The notes: a model not told the origin generated them from the letters alone. 64,000 nt of DNA from Gaiella occulta (GCF_003351045.1 NZ_QQZY01000002.1:556001-620000); one strand, 5' to 3'. Shown: positions 43,923-52,402, counted from the first letter of the stretch. Made by a program: numbers and translations.

Positions 43923-45412
43923 CAGAGGGTACTCTTGCCGTCGAAGTTCAGGTGCTTCGTCTCGGTGAACTCGTACAGCCCCTCGAGCCCCTGCTGGCGG
44001 CCGACGCCCGAGCGCTTGAAACCTCCCACCTCCATCTCGTCGTAGAAGTGGTGGTACGTGTTGATCCAGATCGTCCCGGCTCGGATCGCGCGGCCGACTC
44101 GCCAGGCACGGTCGACGTCCTGCGTCCAGAGCCCGGCTGCGAGGCCATACTCGGTGTCGTTCGCGAGCGCGACTGCCTCGGCCTCGTCGCCGAAGCGCTG
44201 CACCGTCAACACTGGCCCGAAGATCTCGTCCCGGATCAGGCTCGAGTCGGCGGGCAGGTCGGCGAAGATCGCAGGCGAGACGAAGCAGCCTGCATCGTAC
44301 GGCTCGCCCGCGAGCGCGGCGCCTCCGGCGACGAGCCGGCCTTCGGCCTTCCCTCGCTCCACGTAGTCGAGCACCTTGTTGCGTTGGGACGCGGACGCGA
44401 CGGGGCCGAGCTGCGACGCCGGGTCGAGCCCGTCCCCGACGCGAAGGCCGTTCGTGACCGCTCCGAGGCGCTCCAGGAACTCGTCGTAGAGCGCGTCCTC
44501 GACGAGGAGCCGGCTGCCGGCGGTGCAGATCTGACCGCAGGTCGTGAAGATCGCGCTCTCCGCCCCTGCAAGCGCCTTATCGAGCTTCGCGTCGGCGAAG
44601 ACGACGTTGGGCGCCTTGCCGCCCAACTCGAGGGCGACCTTGCGCAGCCCCTCGGCCGCGCGCTTCATGACGCGGATCCCCGTCTCGGTCTCGCCCGTGA
44701 ACGCGATCATGTCGGTGCCGTCGTGGCCGACGAGCGCGTCGCCCACGATCCCGCCCGAGCCGAGCACGCACATGAGGATCCCCGCGGGCAGGCCCGGCTG
44801 CGAGGCGAGGAGGGCGAGCGCCTCGACGGTGATCGCCGACGTAAGGCTCGCCGGCTTGACGACCGTCGCGTTGCCCGCCGCGAGCGCGGGCGCAAGCGAG
44901 CGGACGAGCAGGACGAGCGGCCAGTTCCAGGGCGTGATCACGGCCACGACGCCGACCGGCTCACGCAGGACGACGCCCGTCACCTCTTGGCCGAGCACGG
45001 CGGAGCGGCCGTACACCATCCGGGCCAGCCCCGCGTAGTACTCGGTCATCTTGGCCGAGCTCGCGATCTCGATCCGGGCTTCGTGGATCGTCTTTCCCTG
45101 CTCGCGGGTGAGCAGCTCCGCGAGCCGGTCCTGGTCGGCGCGCAGCGCCTGGGCGAAGCCGTACAGCACCCGCGCTCGAGCCTCGCCGTTCGCGCCCCAG
45201 TCGGAAGACTCGAGCGCCTGCCTCGCGGCCGCGACCGCCCGGTCGACGTCATCCGGGGTGGACACTGCGAGCTCCGCGACGACCTCTCCCGTCGCCGGGT
45301 CGGTGCTCTCGAAGAGGTCGCCGCTGGCACGCACGAAGCCGTGGCAGGGAGCGGGCAGGCGAAGCGCCGCCCATGCCTGTCGCTGGGAGGTCGTCGCTGC
45401 TGATGCTGTCAC
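43919..45412 (-). CDS. NAD(P)-dependent aldehyde dehydrogenase
   Basis: A 497-residue aldehyde dehydrogenase, first gene of the leftward operon. TPWNWPLVLLVRSLAPALAAG is near residue 158, catalytic Glu in ALELGGKAPN near 259, and catalytic Cys in TTCGQICTAGSRLLV near 293. The GTG at 45412 is used. It is larger in its N-terminal extension than the aldehyde dehydrogenase at 21-22.5 kb and is not a close copy. The operator-like motif lies 57 nt upstream. Confidence 0.92.
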   Translation of the reverse strand: MTASAATTSQRQAWAALRLPAPCHGFVRASGDLFESTDPATGEVVAELAVSTPDDVDRAVAAARQALESSDWGANGEARARVLYGFAQALRADQDRLAELLTREQGKTIHEARIEIASSAKMTEYYAGLARMVYGRSAVLGQEVTGVVLREPVGVVAVITPWNWPLVLLVRSLAPALAAGNATVVKPASLTSAITVEALALLASQPGLPAGILMCVLGSGGIVGDALVGHDGTDMIAFTGETETGIRVMKRAAEGLRKVALELGGKAPNVVFADAKLDKALAGAESAIFTTCGQICTAGSRLLVEDALYDEFLERLGAVTNGLRVGDGLDPASQLGPVASASQRNKVLDYVERGKAEGRLVAGGAALAGEPYDAGCFVSPAIFADLPADSSLIRDEIFGPVLTVQRFGDEAEAVALANDTEYGLAAGLWTQDVDRAWRVGRAIRAGTIWINTYHHFYDEMEVGGFKRSGVGRQQGLEGLYEFTETKHLNFDGKSTLW

Positions 45413-45468
45413 GAGTCAGTCCTTGTTTCGGGTTGCCGTCTTGCGGGCGGAGTTTGACATCCCTCCCG

Positions 45469-45504
45469 CTAACTGATGAACATATCAGACCACTAACCAG
45501 TTAG
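45469..45504. promoter_or_regulatory. Operator region of the leftward operon
   Basis: CTAACTG (45469-45475) and CAGTTAG (45498-45504) form an outer 7-bp inverted repeat, and CTGAT/ATCAG (45473-45477, 45484-45488) an inner one. The right part, ATGAACATATCAGACCA at 45476-45492, matches the segment at 27703-27719 with two mismatches. It lies between two divergent genes, so it could control both. Confidence 0.65.
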
Positions 45505-45517
45505 ACTGGCAGAGGAC

Positions 45518-45757
45518 ATGCAGGCAGTCAAGACGGTGAGGACAGCGCGAACGGACGGCGGCGGTGGCGCGGTCGCGGAGGCTGTGGCGGCGGCGTACGA
45601 TCCCTTCCTCGAGCCCCTGCTGGGCGATCCGTACGCGTTCTTCGCCCAGGCACGGGCGGAGGCGCCGGTGTTCTACGCCGCCGCCGCCGACCGCTCGGTC
45701 GTCTCCGACGTCTCGTTCCGCGGGCCGCTCGCGCCGGAGGTCGAATGGGACGCCTAG
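45518..45757 (+). pseudogene. N-terminal remnant of a cytochrome P450
   Basis: Residues 25-55 (AAYDPFLEPLLGDPYAFFAQ then ARAEAPVFYA) are the usual first helix of a bacterial P450. The frame ends after 79 residues, long before the heme-binding Cys. It overlaps the next SDR by 13 nt. It has the promoter and ATG of a real gene, so it may still be translated as a fragment. Confidence 0.65.
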
Positions 45758-46476
45758 ACGGGCGCGTGGCGATCGTCACCGGGGCCGCATCGCCGCGCGG
45801 CCAGGGCGCCGCAGAGGCGCGGCTGCTCGCTGCCGAGGGCGCTCACGTCATCCTCGCCGACGTCTCCGACGCCGAGGGCGAGGCGACCGCGGCGGCGATC
45901 GGCGACATGGCCGACTACCGGCACCTCGACGTTACGGGCGAGACCGACTGGTCCGAGACCGTCGCGTGGGCGCTCGACCGGTACGGCCGTCTCGACGTGC
46001 TCGTCAACAACGCCGGCGTCTGGCTCGCGAAGACGATCGAGGAGACCTCGCTCGCCGACTACCGCCGCGTGATCGACATCAACCAGGTGGGGGCCTTCCT
46101 TGGCATGCGCGCGGTCGTCCCGTCGATGCGTGCGGCCGGATCAGGCTCGATCGTCAACATCTCATCGCTCGCAGGCCTGCGCGGCGCGCAGGTGCCGTCC
46201 GCGTATGCGGCGAGCAAGTGGGCCGTGCGCGGGATGAGCCGGCAGGCGGCCGCTGAGCTCGCGCGGGACGGGATCCGCGTCAACACGGTCTTCCCCGGCT
46301 ACGTCGACACCGGGATGATCGACGCCGGGCACGAGGAGATCGCGCAGCGCGTGCCGCTCGGGCGGCGGCTGGCCGCGCCGGAGGAGGTCGCCGAGGTGGT
46401 GGTCTTCCTCGCCTCCGACGCCGCGCGCTACGTGACGGGCGCCGAGATCGTCGTCGACGGCGCCGTCACCGCGTAG
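45745..46476 (+). CDS. Short-chain dehydrogenase/reductase
   Basis: A 243-residue SDR. Two extra residues widen the glycine loop (TGAASPRGQG near residue 13). NNAG is near 88, SS near 138 and YAASK near 150 complete the active site. It lies just after the P450 remnant and divergent from the leftward operon, so it may be controlled by the same operator. Confidence 0.87.
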   Translation: MGRLDGRVAIVTGAASPRGQGAAEARLLAAEGAHVILADVSDAEGEATAAAIGDMADYRHLDVTGETDWSETVAWALDRYGRLDVLVNNAGVWLAKTIEETSLADYRRVIDINQVGAFLGMRAVVPSMRAAGSGSIVNISSLAGLRGAQVPSAYAASKWAVRGMSRQAAAELARDGIRVNTVFPGYVDTGMIDAGHEEIAQRVPLGRRLAAPEEVAEVVVFLASDAARYVTGAEIVVDGAVTA

Positions 46477-46513
46477 CGCACCGGCGCACGGCCACCGGCT
46501 CGAGGCGGCACGA

Positions 46514-47269
46514 TCACTCCACCTCGGCGTGGATGCGCTGCCCGGCCTCGCGCAGCGTTCCGCCCTTGCGGCCGGCGCGGGTGGCGAGGATCTCGGCCAG
46601 GATCGAGAGCGCCGTCTCGGCCTGTGTGTCGGCGCCGATGTCGAGACCGCAGGGGCCGGCGATGCGGTCGAGCTTCTCCTCGGCCACGCCGGCCTCGAGC
46701 AGGCGCTGCCGGCGCCGCTCCTGGTTGCGGCGGGAGCCGAGCGCACCGATGTAGAACGCCTCCGTGTCGAGCGCGCTGATCAGGGCCGGCTCGTCGAACT
46801 TGTCGTCGTGGGTGAGCACGACCACGGCCGTCTGGTGGTCGGGAGCGATCTCCGCGAGAGCGTCCTGGGGCCACTTCGCGATCAGGCGGTCGGCGGACGG
46901 GATGCGCTCGGGCGTCAGGAACGTGGCCCTGGCATCGGCGACGATCGCCGTCCAGCCGAGCAGCTTCGCCCCCTTGCACAACGCCTCCGCCGTGTCGACG
47001 GCCCCGTACACGAACAACCGCGGCGGCGGGCCGTACCACTCGGCGAACACCTTCGTGGCGCCGTCGTCGAGCGTGAGCAAGGTGTTGCGCCCGCGGCGCA
47101 CGATCTCGCCGAAGCGGCCGCTCGCCTCCTCGGGCACGCCGCCCCCGAACGTCTCTCCGGACTCGAGCACGAGCAGCTTCGACCCGCAGCCCTCGCCCTC
47201 CACCACGGTGAACAGCACGCCGCGCTCGCCCGAGGCGCGCAGCTTCGACAGACGCGCGAGAAGGCTCAT
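46514..47269 (-). CDS. XdhC-family protein, Rossmann-domain form
   Basis: A 251-residue XdhC/CoxF-type protein. The N-terminal XdhC_CoxI part (about 1-85) is followed by the C-terminal Rossmann domain (RLFVYGAVDTAEALCKGAKLLG near residue 87, VVVLTHDDKFDEPAL near 151, YIGALGSRRNQERR near 172). These proteins hand the molybdenum cofactor, often after sulfuration, to molybdenum hydroxylases. It overlaps the smaller XdhC piece by ATGA. No hydroxylase gene is in this window. Confidence 0.88.
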   Translation of the reverse strand: MSLLARLSKLRASGERGVLFTVVEGEGCGSKLLVLESGETFGGGVPEEASGRFGEIVRRGRNTLLTLDDGATKVFAEWYGPPPRLFVYGAVDTAEALCKGAKLLGWTAIVADARATFLTPERIPSADRLIAKWPQDALAEIAPDHQTAVVVLTHDDKFDEPALISALDTEAFYIGALGSRRNQERRRQRLLEAGVAEEKLDRIAGPCGLDIGADTQAETALSILAEILATRAGRKGGTLREAGQRIHAEVE

Positions 47270-47577
47270 TCGACGGGTTCCACGAACACGTCGATCTCGC
47301 CGCCGCACGGCAGGCCCACGCTCCACGCCATGTCGTCGCTGATGCCGTAGTGGAGCAGCCGTGGCTCTCCCGACCGCATCACCTCGATGGCGTTCTCGAA
47401 CACGTCGCTCTCGACGCAGCCGCCCGACACCGAGCCGCACATCTTGCCCGACTCGGACACGGCCAGGCTCGTGCCGACGGGGCGCGGCGCCGAGCGCCGG
47501 GTGGCGACGACCGTCGCGACGACCACACGCTCGCCCGCCTCGCGCCAGCGGCCGACCTCGTCCAGGATCTCCTTCAC
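47266..47577 (-). CDS. XdhC/CoxI N-terminal domain protein
   Basis: A 103-residue protein that is only the XdhC_CoxI domain (RRSAPRPVGTSLAVSESGK and VSGGCVESDVFENA, with the conserved Cys). The family commonly has both a small and a large protein, as here. GTG start and a GTGA overlap with the VWA gene show co-translation. Confidence 0.85.
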   Translation of the reverse strand: MKEILDEVGRWREAGERVVVATVVATRRSAPRPVGTSLAVSESGKMCGSVSGGCVESDVFENAIEVMRSGEPRLLHYGISDDMAWSVGLPCGGEIDVFVEPVE

Positions 47578-48707
47578 GCTGCATGCCTCCTCTCGATGCC
47601 GGCGAGCACGGCCGCCAGCTCTTCCAGACTTCTCAGATTGTGGCCCGGCAGGAAGCGGTCGACGAAGGGCAGCGCGGCGCGCATCCCTCCGGCAAGCGGC
47701 TGGTACTCGGGATTGCCCTTCAGCGGGTTGACCCACACGACCGCGTAGGCGGCGCGCGCCAGCCGTGCCATTTCCCGGCCGACGAGTGCCGGATCCTGCC
47801 GCTCCCACCCATCCGACACGATGACGACGACGGCGCCGCGCGACAGCGCCCGCTTGCCGTAGACGTCGTTGAACTCCTTCAGCGACGCGCCGATGCGCGT
47901 GCCGCTGCCCCAGTCGGTGACCGCCTCGGTGCACTTCTCGAGGGCGGACTCCGGATCGCGCGTGCCGAGCTCCGCCGTCAGCCGCGACAGCCGCGTGCCG
48001 AACGCGAACGCCTCCACTCCCGGGCCGGAGCCGACGGCGGCGTGGAGGAAGAGGACGAGCGCGCGGGCATAGGCGTCCATCGAGCCCGAGACGTCGCAGA
48101 GGACGACGAGCTTCCGCGCCACCCGCTTGCGCGCGCGGAACGGCCGCTCGACCGGGTCGCCGCCGGTACGCAGGGAACGGCGGATCAGCCTGCGCATGTC
48201 CAGCCGGTCGCCGCGCGGATCGGACGAGCGGCGGCGCGAGGAGCGCAGCGGCCGGTTCTCGGCGATCGCGGCGATGAGCCGCTTGACCCGGCGGTACTCG
48301 GCGGGGGTCATCTCCGCGAAGTCCTTCTCGCGCAGCAGCTCGTGGCCGGAAGCGCCGAGCTCGAGCGGGTCGCCGAGCTCGTCGTCCCGCTCGCCGTCGT
48401 CGCGGGCTCTGTCGGCAAGCGACTCGCCGACGCGCTGCTGCGCGACCGGGCTCGGCGCGGTGCGCAGGGGCGGCAGCACCGGCGCGCGCAGGAACCACGC
48501 GTTGAAAGCGCGGTCGAACAGGTCGAGCTCGTCCTGCCGGCAGACGAGCGTCTGCCGCAGGGAGAAGTAGACGTCCTCCTGGCGCTCGAGATCGACGGCA
48601 TCGAGAGCGCGGAGCGCGTCGGCGACGCGGCCGGGCCCCACCTCGAGGCCGACCTCGCGCAGGACGCGACCGAAGGTGACGACGTGGCGGACGACGGCGT
48701 CGGCCAT
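47574..48707 (-). CDS. CoxE-like VWA-domain protein
   Basis: A 377-residue protein with a C-terminal von Willebrand A domain. The metal-ion-dependent adhesion site starts at CDVSGSMDAYA near residue 204, with DWGSGTRIG near 267 and VIVSDGWERQ near 298. The N-terminal half is a CoxE-like helical region. CoxE works with the CoxD AAA+ ATPase in assembling the active site of carbon monoxide dehydrogenase and related enzymes. Confidence 0.88.
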   Translation of the reverse strand: MADAVVRHVVTFGRVLREVGLEVGPGRVADALRALDAVDLERQEDVYFSLRQTLVCRQDELDLFDRAFNAWFLRAPVLPPLRTAPSPVAQQRVGESLADRARDDGERDDELGDPLELGASGHELLREKDFAEMTPAEYRRVKRLIAAIAENRPLRSSRRRSSDPRGDRLDMRRLIRRSLRTGGDPVERPFRARKRVARKLVVLCDVSGSMDAYARALVLFLHAAVGSGPGVEAFAFGTRLSRLTAELGTRDPESALEKCTEAVTDWGSGTRIGASLKEFNDVYGKRALSRGAVVVIVSDGWERQDPALVGREMARLARAAYAVVWVNPLKGNPEYQPLAGGMRAALPFVDRFLPGHNLRSLEELAAVLAGIERRHAA

Positions 48708-48715
48708 GATCGCTC

Positions 48716-49627
48716 CTATGCTCCCGCGGTCGTGCGGGCGCTGTCGACGAGCCGCGCGAGCGTCTCGTCGCGCACCGCCTCGATGTCCTCACGGTACTTC
48801 AGCACCGAGCCGAGCGTCTGCTCGACGACCTCCGCGTCGATCTCCTGGCGGCCGAGCGCGTTGAGCGCCATCGCCCAGTCGATCGTCTCGGCCACGCCGG
48901 GCGGCTTGGCGAGATCGAGGCCGCGCAGCTCGCGGACGAACGCCGCGGCCTGCGCGGCGAGACGCTCCGAGACGCCCGGGATGCGGATCTTCACGATCTC
49001 GATCTCGCGCTCGATCGACGGGTGGCCGATCCAGTGGAAGAGGGCACGGCGCTTGAGCGCGTCGTGCAGCTCGCGCGTGCGGTTCGACGTGAGGATCACC
49101 GCGGGCCGGCGGCGGGCGCGGATCGTGCCGAGCTCGGGGATCGTGATCTGGAAGTCGGAGAGCACCTCGAGCAGGAACGCCTCGAACTCCTCGTCGGCCC
49201 GGTCGATCTCGTCGATCAGCAGCACGACGGGCTCGTCGCCGTCGATCGCCTCGAGCAGCGGCCGCCGGATCAGGAACTCGGGGCCGAAGAGCTCGTCCTC
49301 GGACACCGTTCCCTCCTGCGCGGCGCGGATGTGCAGGAGCTGGCGCGGGTAGTTCCACTCGTAGACGGCGTGCGCGACGTCGAGACCCTCGTAGCACTGC
49401 AGCCGGATCAGGCGCGAGCCCGTCGCCTGCGCGAGCGACTTCGCCGCCTCGGTCTTGCCCACGCCCGCCTCCCCCTCGAGCAGGAGGGGCTTCTCGAGCG
49501 CGAGGGCGAGGAAGAGCGCCGTCGAGAGGCCGCGGTCGGGCAGGTAGTCCGCGCCACGCAGGGCGTCCTCGAGCTCGTCGATCGTGCGAAAGCCGCTCAC
49601 CGTCAGAGCGTAATCGCTCGGAGGCAT
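48716..49627 (-). CDS. MoxR/CoxD-type AAA+ ATPase
   Basis: A 303-residue AAA+ ATPase. Walker A GEAGVGKT is near residue 52, Walker B VVLLIDEIDRADEEFE near 137 and sensor 1 ILTSNRTRELHDALKRR near 180. It is the first gene of the maturation set and acts with the VWA protein just downstream. It is divergent from the ctaG gene with 61 nt between. Confidence 0.9.
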   Translation of the reverse strand: MPPSDYALTVSGFRTIDELEDALRGADYLPDRGLSTALFLALALEKPLLLEGEAGVGKTEAAKSLAQATGSRLIRLQCYEGLDVAHAVYEWNYPRQLLHIRAAQEGTVSEDELFGPEFLIRRPLLEAIDGDEPVVLLIDEIDRADEEFEAFLLEVLSDFQITIPELGTIRARRRPAVILTSNRTRELHDALKRRALFHWIGHPSIEREIEIVKIRIPGVSERLAAQAAAFVRELRGLDLAKPPGVAETIDWAMALNALGRQEIDAEVVEQTLGSVLKYREDIEAVRDETLARLVDSARTTAGA

Positions 49628-49676
49628 GCCGTGGCCCGCTGCGGCGGTGCCGCCCGGGCCCGCGTCGGGACGGCCC

Positions 49677-49682
49677 TACAAT
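49677..49682 (+). promoter_or_regulatory. -10 box of the first ctaG gene
   Basis: TACAAT ends 6 nt before the GTG at 49689; a leaderless transcript is likely. Confidence 0.5.
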
Positions 49683-49688
49683 CCCGGT

Positions 49689-50522
49689 GTGACGACCGAG
49701 AGCCTCTGGCGCGCCTGGTCGTTCCAGCCGCTCGTGGTCGGGGGCGGCATCGTCGCGATCGCCTTCTTCCTCCACGGCTGGAGCCGCCTCCACCGCCGTC
49801 GCGCCGGCCTCGCGCCGTGGACGCGCATCCCGCTCTTCGTCGCCGGCGTGTCCGTCACGGTGCTCGCGATCGTCTCCCCCATCGACTACATCGGCGAGCG
49901 CTACCTGCAGTGGGTGCACATGCTGCAACACGTGCTCATCGCCGATCTTGGCGTCGTCCTGCTCCTGCTCGCCGTCCGCGGCCCGCTCGCCGTCTTCTTC
50001 CTCCCCCGCAACCTCATCGCAGCGCTCGCACGCATGCGGGCGCTGCGGCGCACGCTCTCGTTCCTGCTCCGTCCCGGCGTGAGCTACGGCGTCTGGGTCG
50101 CCGTCCTCGTCGGCTGGCACATCCCACCGCTGTACGAAGCTGCCCTCCACCATCGCGCCGTCCACGATCTCGAGCACCTCAGCTTCGTGCTGGGAGGCCT
50201 CCTCGTCTGGACGCAGATGATCGACCCCTCCCGGCACGAGCGGCTTTCCCTCGCCGAGCGCCTCGGCTACACCGCGCTCGTCTTCTGGACGGGCCAGGTG
50301 CTCGCGTACGTGATCCTGTTCAGCTTCGAGCCGCTGTTCTCCACCTACGCCGAGGAGCCGCGGCGCCTCCTCGGCCTGTCTCCGCTCAGCGACCAGAAGC
50401 TCGCCGGGCTCGTGATGATGCTCGAGCAGACGCTCACCGTCGGCACCTGCTTCCTCGTGCTGCTGCGGGCCTCGCGGCGGCGCCTGGCCGCGGTGGCGGT
50501 CGGCGAGCACCGGCCCGCCTGA
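49689..50522 (+). CDS. ctaG: CtaG-type cytochrome c oxidase assembly protein (first copy)
   Basis: A 277-residue membrane protein of the caa3-type CtaG family with about seven hydrophobic segments. The conserved WVHMLQHVLIADLG near residue 74, GWHIPPLYEAALHH near 144 and HDLEHLSFVLGG near 160 carry the family His ligands. These proteins are linked to assembly of the copper site of heme-copper oxidases. The GTG at 49689 is used because an upstream ATG would place 21 unrelated residues before the family start. Confidence 0.85.
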   Translation: MTTESLWRAWSFQPLVVGGGIVAIAFFLHGWSRLHRRRAGLAPWTRIPLFVAGVSVTVLAIVSPIDYIGERYLQWVHMLQHVLIADLGVVLLLLAVRGPLAVFFLPRNLIAALARMRALRRTLSFLLRPGVSYGVWVAVLVGWHIPPLYEAALHHRAVHDLEHLSFVLGGLLVWTQMIDPSRHERLSLAERLGYTALVFWTGQVLAYVILFSFEPLFSTYAEEPRRLLGLSPLSDQKLAGLVMMLEQTLTVGTCFLVLLRASRRRLAAVAVGEHRPA

Positions 50523-51304
50523 TGCCCTCCCCCTGGTCGTTCACGTTCGAGCCGCTCTTCGCGGCGCTCGGCGCGCTCGCGCTCTGGCTCTACCTGCGCG
50601 CGCCCGCCGGGCGCTCCTCACGCACACGGACCACGCTCTTCGCCACCGGGGTGCTGATGATCGTGCTCGCGCTCAACTCGCCGCTCGAGACGATCGCCGT
50701 CGAGTACCTCGTGCTCTTCCACCTCCTGCAGAACGTCATCATCTCGGACTGGGCGCCGCCTCTCCTCATCCTCGGCCTCACGCCTTCCATGCGCGCGGCC
50801 GTCGCTGCCCGCGGAGGGGCCGCGTTCGCGTGGCTGACCCGGCCGATGGCGGCGTTCCCCATCTGGCTCGTCGGCTGGTACGTCGTCCATCTCGGCGCCG
50901 TCTACGACATCGCCGTCCGCCATGCGGCGCTGCTCAACCTTGAGCACGCGTTCATGATCGCCATCGGCCTGCTCTTCTGGTGGCCGGTCCTCGCGGACGC
51001 ACCGCGGTCGGCCGCGACGCTCGCGCGGATCGCATACGTCTTCGCCGCGTTCGTGTTCTCGGCCTTCCTCGGGCTCGCGCTCACGTTCGCGCCGCCCGTG
51101 TACGGCTACTACGAGACACGGCCCGAGCGCCTGTGGGGGATCTCCGCCGCGAAGGACCAGAACTTCGGCGGCATCCTCATGTCGGCCGAGCAGGCGATCG
51201 TCTTCTTCGCCGCGATCACCTGGCTGCTCGTCCGGCTCTTCCGCGAGGAGGACGAGGCGGAGCAGGCCTTGCGCGCGCGCCAGCGCGCGCAAGGCCTGCT
51301 CTAG
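50522..51304 (+). CDS. CtaG-type cytochrome c oxidase assembly protein (second copy)
   Basis: A 260-residue paralogue of the upstream protein, joined to it by a TGATG junction. LVLFHLLQNVIISDW near residue 63, GWYVVHLGAVYDIAVRH near 119 and NLEHAFMIAIGLLFWWPV near 139 correspond to the same conserved blocks, but the first His block reads FHLLQN where the first copy has HMLQH. It may have a changed metal-binding role. Its last 14 codons form a strong terminator-like hairpin. Confidence 0.8.
   Translation: MPSPWSFTFEPLFAALGALALWLYLRAPAGRSSRTRTTLFATGVLMIVLALNSPLETIAVEYLVLFHLLQNVIISDWAPPLLILGLTPSMRAAVAARGGAAFAWLTRPMAAFPIWLVGWYVVHLGAVYDIAVRHAALLNLEHAFMIAIGLLFWWPVLADAPRSAATLARIAYVFAAFVFSAFLGLALTFAPPVYGYYETRPERLWGISAAKDQNFGGILMSAEQAIVFFAAITWLLVRLFREEDEAEQALRARQRAQGLL
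51261..51300 (+). terminator. Hairpin overlapping the end of the second ctaG-like gene
   Basis: A perfect 18-bp stem (AGCAGGCCTTGCGCGCGC, 51261-51278) with a GCCA loop and its complement (51283-51300) lies inside the last codons, 1 nt before the stop codon. No U tract follows. It could act as an intrinsic terminator-like structure or an mRNA 3' stabiliser. Confidence 0.65.
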
Positions 51305-51427
51305 CCCTGCGCCTCGGAGGCGGTCGCTCGGGTCGTCGCGCGCGGGCATGGTGTCGCTCGGGCTGTCCGGCGCTCACGAGCGCGCCATCGCAAGCCCCAC
51401 TCCCGCGGCTGCTGCGATCCGGCGCGA

Positions 51428-51433
51428 TAGGGT
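51428..51433 (+). promoter_or_regulatory. -10 box of the epimerase gene
   Basis: TAGGGT ends 6 nt before the ATG at 51440. Confidence 0.45.
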
Positions 51434-51439
51434 TTTCGC

Positions 51440-52402
51440 ATGGGAAACGATGATCGACTTCGTGGGCGCGTCGCGCTCGTCACGGGTGCGCTCGGCTGCC
51501 TCGGCGCCTGGACGGCGAAGGCGTTTCTCGACGAGGGCGCGTCCGTCGTCGCCTACGATCTGCGGGTCGACGACCCGCACCGGCTGCGCCTCGTGCTCGG
51601 CGAGGACGCGGCGCGCGTGACGCTGGAGCAGGGCGACGTCACGGACGTCGAACGCCTCGGCGCGGTCATGGACCGCCACGGCGTCACGCGCGTCGTCCAC
51701 CTCGCGGGCCTGCAGGTGCCGTTCTGCCGCGCGAACCCGCCGCTCGGCGCCCGCGTCAACGTCGAGGGCACGGTCGCCGTGTTCGAGGCGGTGAAGCAGC
51801 GGCGCGACCGCATTCCCGGCGTCGCGCTCGCGTCGTCGGCCGCCGTCTACGGCCCCGATGACCCGTCGCCGGCGCCGGAGGTCGGGCCGTTCTCGCCGCG
51901 CACGCACTACGGCGTCTTCAAGCTCGCGAACGAGGGGACGGCGCGCGTCTACTGGGCCGACGACGGCATTCCCTCCATCGCCATCCGCCCGTACGTCGTC
52001 TACGGGCCCGCCCGCGACCAGGGCCTCACCTCGACGCCGACGCTCGCGATGCAGGCGGCCGCACGCGGAGACCCGTTCACGATCTCCTACGGAGGAGCCG
52101 CCCAGTACGACTACGCGCCCGACGTCGGCCTCGCCTTCGCGCGCGCGAGCGCCGCGGTCTCGACGGGGGCGATCGCCGCCAACTACCCCGGCGTCCCCGC
52201 GCACATGGCCGAGGTCATCGCCGCGATCGAGGCGGCGGCACCCGACGCCGCCGGGATGATCCGCTTCGAGGAGACCGGGCTGCCGTTTCCGGCGCAGCTC
52301 GAGGCGACGGCGCTGGAGCGCGCGATCGGGCCGCTCCCGCGCACTCCGCTCGCCGACGGCGTGCGGCAGGCGGTCGAGCACTTTCGCCGCATCGCCTCGT
52401 GA
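51440..52402 (+). CDS. NAD-dependent epimerase/dehydratase
   Basis: A 320-residue extended SDR. The Rossmann motif TGALGCLG is near residue 15, a Ser is in SSAAVYG near 134, and YGVFK near 157 is the catalytic Tyr-Lys pair. The plan is that of UDP-sugar epimerases and related sugar-acid dehydrogenases. No other sugar-nucleotide genes are adjacent, so the substrate is open. It converges on the small ABM gene. Confidence 0.85.
   Translation: MGNDDRLRGRVALVTGALGCLGAWTAKAFLDEGASVVAYDLRVDDPHRLRLVLGEDAARVTLEQGDVTDVERLGAVMDRHGVTRVVHLAGLQVPFCRANPPLGARVNVEGTVAVFEAVKQRRDRIPGVALASSAAVYGPDDPSPAPEVGPFSPRTHYGVFKLANEGTARVYWADDGIPSIAIRPYVVYGPARDQGLTSTPTLAMQAAARGDPFTISYGGAAQYDYAPDVGLAFARASAAVSTGAIAANYPGVPAHMAEVIAAIEAAAPDAAGMIRFEETGLPFPAQLEATALERAIGPLPRTPLADGVRQAVEHFRRIAS

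Noticed and set aside
49022-51304. Open frame of 760 codons on the + strand
   Set aside because: It covers the antisense of the MoxR gene and a wrong frame of the first CtaG gene. Only its 3' part, from 50522, is a real gene.
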